Assembly: GCA_022885665.1 (NCBI GenBank)
Contig: JAGQDJ010000007.1
Coordinates: 186,001 to 250,000 of the forward strand
Direction: 5' to 3'
From: Triops longicaudatus
Lineage: Eukaryota > Arthropoda > Branchiopoda > Notostraca > Triopsidae
DNA length: 64,000 bases
Numbering within the stretch: position 1 is the first letter of the stretch; each line of letters starts with the position of its first letter. Below the pieces are notes generated by a model. That model was not told where the DNA came from. It saw only the letters and a list, made by a program, of their open reading frames with translations, and made no database searches. The translations under genes were made by a program, and so were the position numbers. Positions 59,918 to 64,000 of this stretch are shown one piece after another.

Positions 59918-62900
59918 TCTGTTAGAGTTAAGGTGATTTCCGACAAAAACAATTGATCTTACCTTCTGAAAAATCCACGCAAACAGTAAAAAAGGTGCTG
60001 TGAAGTCTGAGTTTCCGCAATGGGATTAATTAATTATTCACGAACAACTAACTTGCATAAGCATTGTCTTTCCCCTTTGAGATTGTACCGGTGATAATAT
60101 CTTAGACAGTCTTTGACAGAATGGGCACGTTTTACTGTAAACTTGGTCCTGAAATATTGTAAAGTTTTCCTCGTCTGTGATACGAATCGAGAGTAAATCA
60201 GGTGACCGAAAAGGAGACAAGCAGTCCATAAACTCTTGAAAAGAAAAACAGGTTACACTACTATGCAGTGATCGAGAACGTATACAGTAAACATAAAAAA
60301 TGATTACTAGTTTTCGCGATTGCTATTTTAATAATTCTCCCATGAGATCGTCTTTGAGACAATATTTTTTAGATCGAAAAAACAATTAATGCATTTAACG
60401 GTGACATATCATTGCTAACTTCATCAGGCAAGTTCTGTGATGTTGACATTGACTTCTGTTACCATCAGTTATTTTGGCCACTACTTGACTCCTGGTATGA
60501 AAAATGTTAATCGTTGCTCTAGTCTACAGGTTACCTGTACATGTGTTACATTTGGAACATTTTTCTTCGAATATTGTTTTATAACTGCTCTTCCCTACGC
60601 AACGAACGTTTTCATTCAAAGGGCTTTTAGTAAATCCACGTAATAAAACTTCATACCCTTAAGCAATTTCAGCTAAATTAGATTATTCAAAATATATAAG
60701 TAGATGACAGCACATGTGACAGTTTCCTAACACAGCGAAGGGAAAGTTGCAAGGGAACCTGCGAGCTTAAAGTGACTTACGTAAGAAACGAACAGAATTT
60801 ATTGTTCCAAACTTCCCTTGACTTTGCTGCCAGAAAGTTTTGTTACTAGTATATAAATACATAAAAGCAAATATTACACATTGCGTGGGTAACGACTTCA
60901 AACCGTAACCACCATCTCAGAAATTCTCAGTCGAATGTTATGCAACTACCTTGCTGTTTTGCACAAGTCAATCCTAAATTAACTTATATATGTCACTATT
61001 TTGTGTTTTATCTTAAACACCATATTAAATGAAATTGGCTTTTCGTTAAGCTTTTTCAACCGCAAAAAAGGCTTGACGCTATCTGCCGTCTTTAACGTCA
61101 TTCGGCATTACACGCTTTCTGGATGGTTCGAGCAGATAAGCCTGTGTATGACCCCTCATAAGAAACCTTTCACTGGTATAATATCTTTCAGAAACTAGGT
61201 GCATAGAAAAACAAACACTATAACAATAATAATAAATATTAAGAAACCTACTCTAAGTACAGTTTAGCTTGTCAGCCCTAAATTTTTCAGTCCAAACAAA
61301 ATATTTTCCTTCACTCAGTACGAAAAGCTTAGCTACAGTAATAGTCCAAATTTATGTGAACCTAGTCGATACTTGGCAACTTCTGGGTGTCTTCGAAAAG
61401 TTTTATATCATAGAGATTTATATTTCCACTAACGGTTGACAATTGCTGGCCTCCACTTTTGGAAGAGAATTTAAAACCATGGAAAAGAGGTTAAAACGAC
61501 TCGAAAGGTAATGAAAAACTTTGACATTAGTGGCTGTGTGTGGGTATATCATGCAGCTTTTACTACTAAGGTGGTTCGTTGGGAAAAGGTTTTGATGTCG
61601 TCGTCGAGATAAAGCTGAACCCCATACAGTACTCATGGCTTGGCTTGTTACTGGTACTGATCGCCCAAAGATCAAGCATTTAAGGACATCATAGTGAAAT
61701 CCATCATTTCGGGGCCTAGGCCGTTTTCCTCCCCTTCAAATCGTCCTGGATAGTGTAGAAAACCTTTTTCCCCTTTTCACTGGACACACATCGCACATAT
61801 TTTCCTGCTTGGGACTTCCATGGTGTATGTACTACGTGTCACTTGGGGAAGTCAAACCGACGTTGTGAAAAACCCACAACATGAGTTTTAAGAATCCGTA
61901 GGCATGACAATATTGTGGTGGTTGACTTGTTTAAAGAAGAGTCACCCACCCTGGACTCTCTACCGAGTCCTAGCGTCTTGCTCGGCCGGTGATAAGCATC
62001 GCTTCTCCAAAGTAAAAGCTGAAAGGACATGTCTTTTTCGTGAACATTCTTTTGTCTTTCCCTAGTCTTTCAACCCTCCCCGAATGAATGTTCACAAGTT
62101 AAGGAGGGGGAAAAATATGACATTATAAAAATCTAAAGTTGAGAGACTCAACACGTTGATGAACGTGGGTTTAATGCACTCCAGTGTACTACATTTCAGC
62201 CAAGAATGAATAATAGACATTTTTGGAAATTCAAGTCTCTCCCATATTGCCATTTGAGGCTGCACCGCATACAGAGTCAGTTGGAACGCAAAACAGTAGA
62301 AGCAAAAACCAGAACAAATAAAATACTTCTACCTGGGGGTTAAAAAAAATTTGAAAAGCTAGCAAGTAATAGAACTATTTATGAAAAAAGCTTTCACGCG
62401 AAACGAACAAAGATTATATGAGAAATTAATGTTCAATTTATTTTGTACGTTCCTTCTAAGAATGGGTTCTTATCTGGTGTACTCGCTAAATTTGTTGTAT
62501 GCAATTTAAGTTTCGTTGAATAAGTCTCTAACGTAAGTTTTAGAAAATATGCCAAAACTTTAACACTTTTTCGTATTTTCGTGAATAGTCAAAAATAAAG
62601 AATGACTCAGAGATATGAATGACATGACTACTGTTTTTGTGTAAGAAACAACGTTTACTTTGAAAGGAAGGCTTGTATTTAATTGAAAACGACTCGAATA
62701 GAAGTCGAGATGGTTATCGTATAAACGTAACACACAATATCAGATAAATATAACGAAAAGTAAGTATTTACAATGCCAAGGTGAAAGAGTTATTTATTTA
62801 TTTCCTTCAAGCGAACAGTAGCTCGTCATATCGCCAGGACATTGTTCCATCAAGTGAATATGAAATTTTACTATTCTTTTGACTATTTCGCCTATTGATG

Positions 62901-63514
62901 TGTGCATTAAATAAAAAAATGAAAAACGATTCGATAAAAGACAACAGTTGAGCTAGCAGTTACACACGGAGCTCTTGCGGAAAATTTCTCAAACACATAT
63001 AAATAATTTGCATGACTTCTTCGGTAGTAAAGTTTTGCTTTTTGATATGAACGCTTTTTAATCTAGATTTTCTGAAACGTGGGTTAACTAATTTTGTAAG
63101 ATTGATAGAACTTTTGCTTTTCTAACGTGTTCTAAAATTGCTAATTTTCTTGATATCACCACACTCGGTATATTTCACACACTCAATGTATTTTACATAA
63201 TTTTGAGAGAATCATTATTAAACTAGATAAGCCGTTTCTTAGTTATAATCCTCAAAATCTTTCGACAGTGGTTTGACCTTAAATAGCCTATATTAATATC
63301 TTCAAAATAGCTCATACTATTCAAGATTACGAACATTATTCGAAGAAATCCTGAGTGTAGTAAAAGCGAAGTTTTCTGCATTTGTTTAATTCACCGACAA
63401 TCCAAAACAAAATGAAGCAGCTTCAAAAATTGACCAAGCTGTTTTCGAAAGAAAGCTCGAAAATACAGCATTGACAAGTAAAACCAAACTTTACTAATGG
63501 AAAACTTTTGTAAA

Positions 63515-63639
63515 CTATTTAGTTATGTTTGCTAAATCCTCTGCGGGTGCTCCTAGTGTAGTTTTCGCTAAGCGCCTCAGCTCCTCCATGGCGCTAAACC
63601 CTTTACCAAATCCATTTAACTCTTCCTTTCCTTCAATAT
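63515..63639 (-). CDS. Last coding exon of a gene starting beyond the window (partial)
   Basis: Not recognised. On the minus strand a strong acceptor (ttttttttccccgataattttttctag, 3' end at 63640) is followed by 125 nt open to a TAG at 63515. The exon needs one base from the preceding exon (phase 1). It encodes 40 residues including EELNGFGKGFSAMEELRRLA and ends LANITK. The exon is richer in G+C than its surroundings and has a regular helical composition, so it looks genuinely coding. No convincing upstream exon was found before the window ends. Confidence 0.55.
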
Positions 63640-64000
63640 CTAGAAAAAATTATCGGGGAAAAAAAATCAACTTTAAAACATAGTCAGGTGTTTCTTAACT
63701 TCCAAATTGCTGTTCCACAACGTAACTTACATCAATTTAAGCATAGTTTTGAACAAAGCTCGTATGAAGTTTATACTTCCTCCGAAATGTAACAATATAA
63801 CGAATACCGATAGGCAAATTTCGGAAAAAGGCTCTTGCATACAGAGTGATCATCCACCGACAAACAATTTGAAGATACACTTTGACTGTTATTGACAAAA
63901 TTCGTTTTCCCTTCTCTTCGCCAATGTAATTGTTATCTTTGCAACAAGCTTAGGATAAACACTACCAGAAAAAAGGTACAAGTGTGACGTTTTAGCGTTG
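63640..64000. other. Window end, probably intron of the minus-strand gene
   Basis: AT-rich. A minus-strand donor-like site (TTGAT|gtaagt) occurs near 63731 after a short open stretch, but its phase does not fit the exon at 63639. Confidence 0.35.

Larger units (their letters stand above)
47307..63514. other. Gene-poor region with repeats and weak exon candidates
   Basis: About 16 kb of AT-rich DNA. It contains a diverged repeat pair, a tRNA-like A box, a C-rich tract, a small hairpin and four candidate exons, listed separately. Outside those I see no coding signal. ATTAAA at 47334 probably serves as the GTPBP6 polyadenylation signal. Confidence 0.4.

Noticed and set aside
1..64000. CRISPR arrays, bacterial operons, rRNA genes, intact retroviruses
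   Set aside because: No regularly spaced identical repeats, no rRNA-like sequence, no gag/pol-like frames; genes are spliced and eukaryotic.

Overview
The window is nuclear DNA from an animal, most likely an invertebrate. Every well-supported gene is split by canonical GT-AG introns, many only 53-72 nt long, and is a recognisable metazoan housekeeping or cell-biology gene. The non-coding DNA is AT-rich. Nothing prokaryotic or organellar, and no intact virus or retrovirus, is visible. I cannot fix the phylum. In each recognised gene the exon phases join without a frameshift, so these look like live genes.

Layout. 1-1411: upstream region with a few copies of a CGGATaTAAG motif. 1412-4009 (+): large unrecognised low-complexity protein. 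4414-4825 (-): last two exons of a candidate unknown gene whose first exon may lie at 15121-15270. 4826-18070: mostly gene-poor, with a 740-bp inverted-repeat mobile element, a 45-bp tandem repeat, a long poly-A tract and a tRNA-like relic. 18071-19390 (+): TFAM, mitochondrial HMG-box factor. 20040-21793 (-): CAMLG/GET2-like tail-anchored protein insertion receptor, with a transposon in its last intron. 22683-24655 (+): protein with six C2H2 zinc fingers. 24924-26527 (-): secreted trypsin-like protease. 27137-31498 (-): MSH6, mismatch repair. 32481-34493 (-): UBXN6, p97/VCP cofactor, with a small two-TM protein gene (34524-35004, -) only 30 nt upstream of it. 37036-41106 (+): CLIP4-like ankyrin/CAP-Gly microtubule protein. 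42586-43092 (+): TMEM141, 18 nt upstream of GTPBP6 (43111-47306, +), the mitochondrial HflX-family GTPase. 47307-63514: gene-poor, with a diverged repeat pair, C/G-rich tracts and weak exon candidates. 63515-63639 (-): last exon of a gene that starts beyond the window.

The genes do not form one pathway. TFAM and GTPBP6 act in mitochondria, on mtDNA and on ribosomes. CAMLG and UBXN6 belong to ER insertion and p97 quality control. MSH6 acts in the nucleus. The main points of interest are two same-strand gene pairs spaced by 18 and 30 nt with no polyadenylation signal between them (possible operons or dicistronic transcripts), an open frame of 82 codons directly after the TFAM stop, a transposon that accounts for nearly all of one CAMLG intron, and several unrecognised proteins. 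All identities come from reading the translations; no database search was run.
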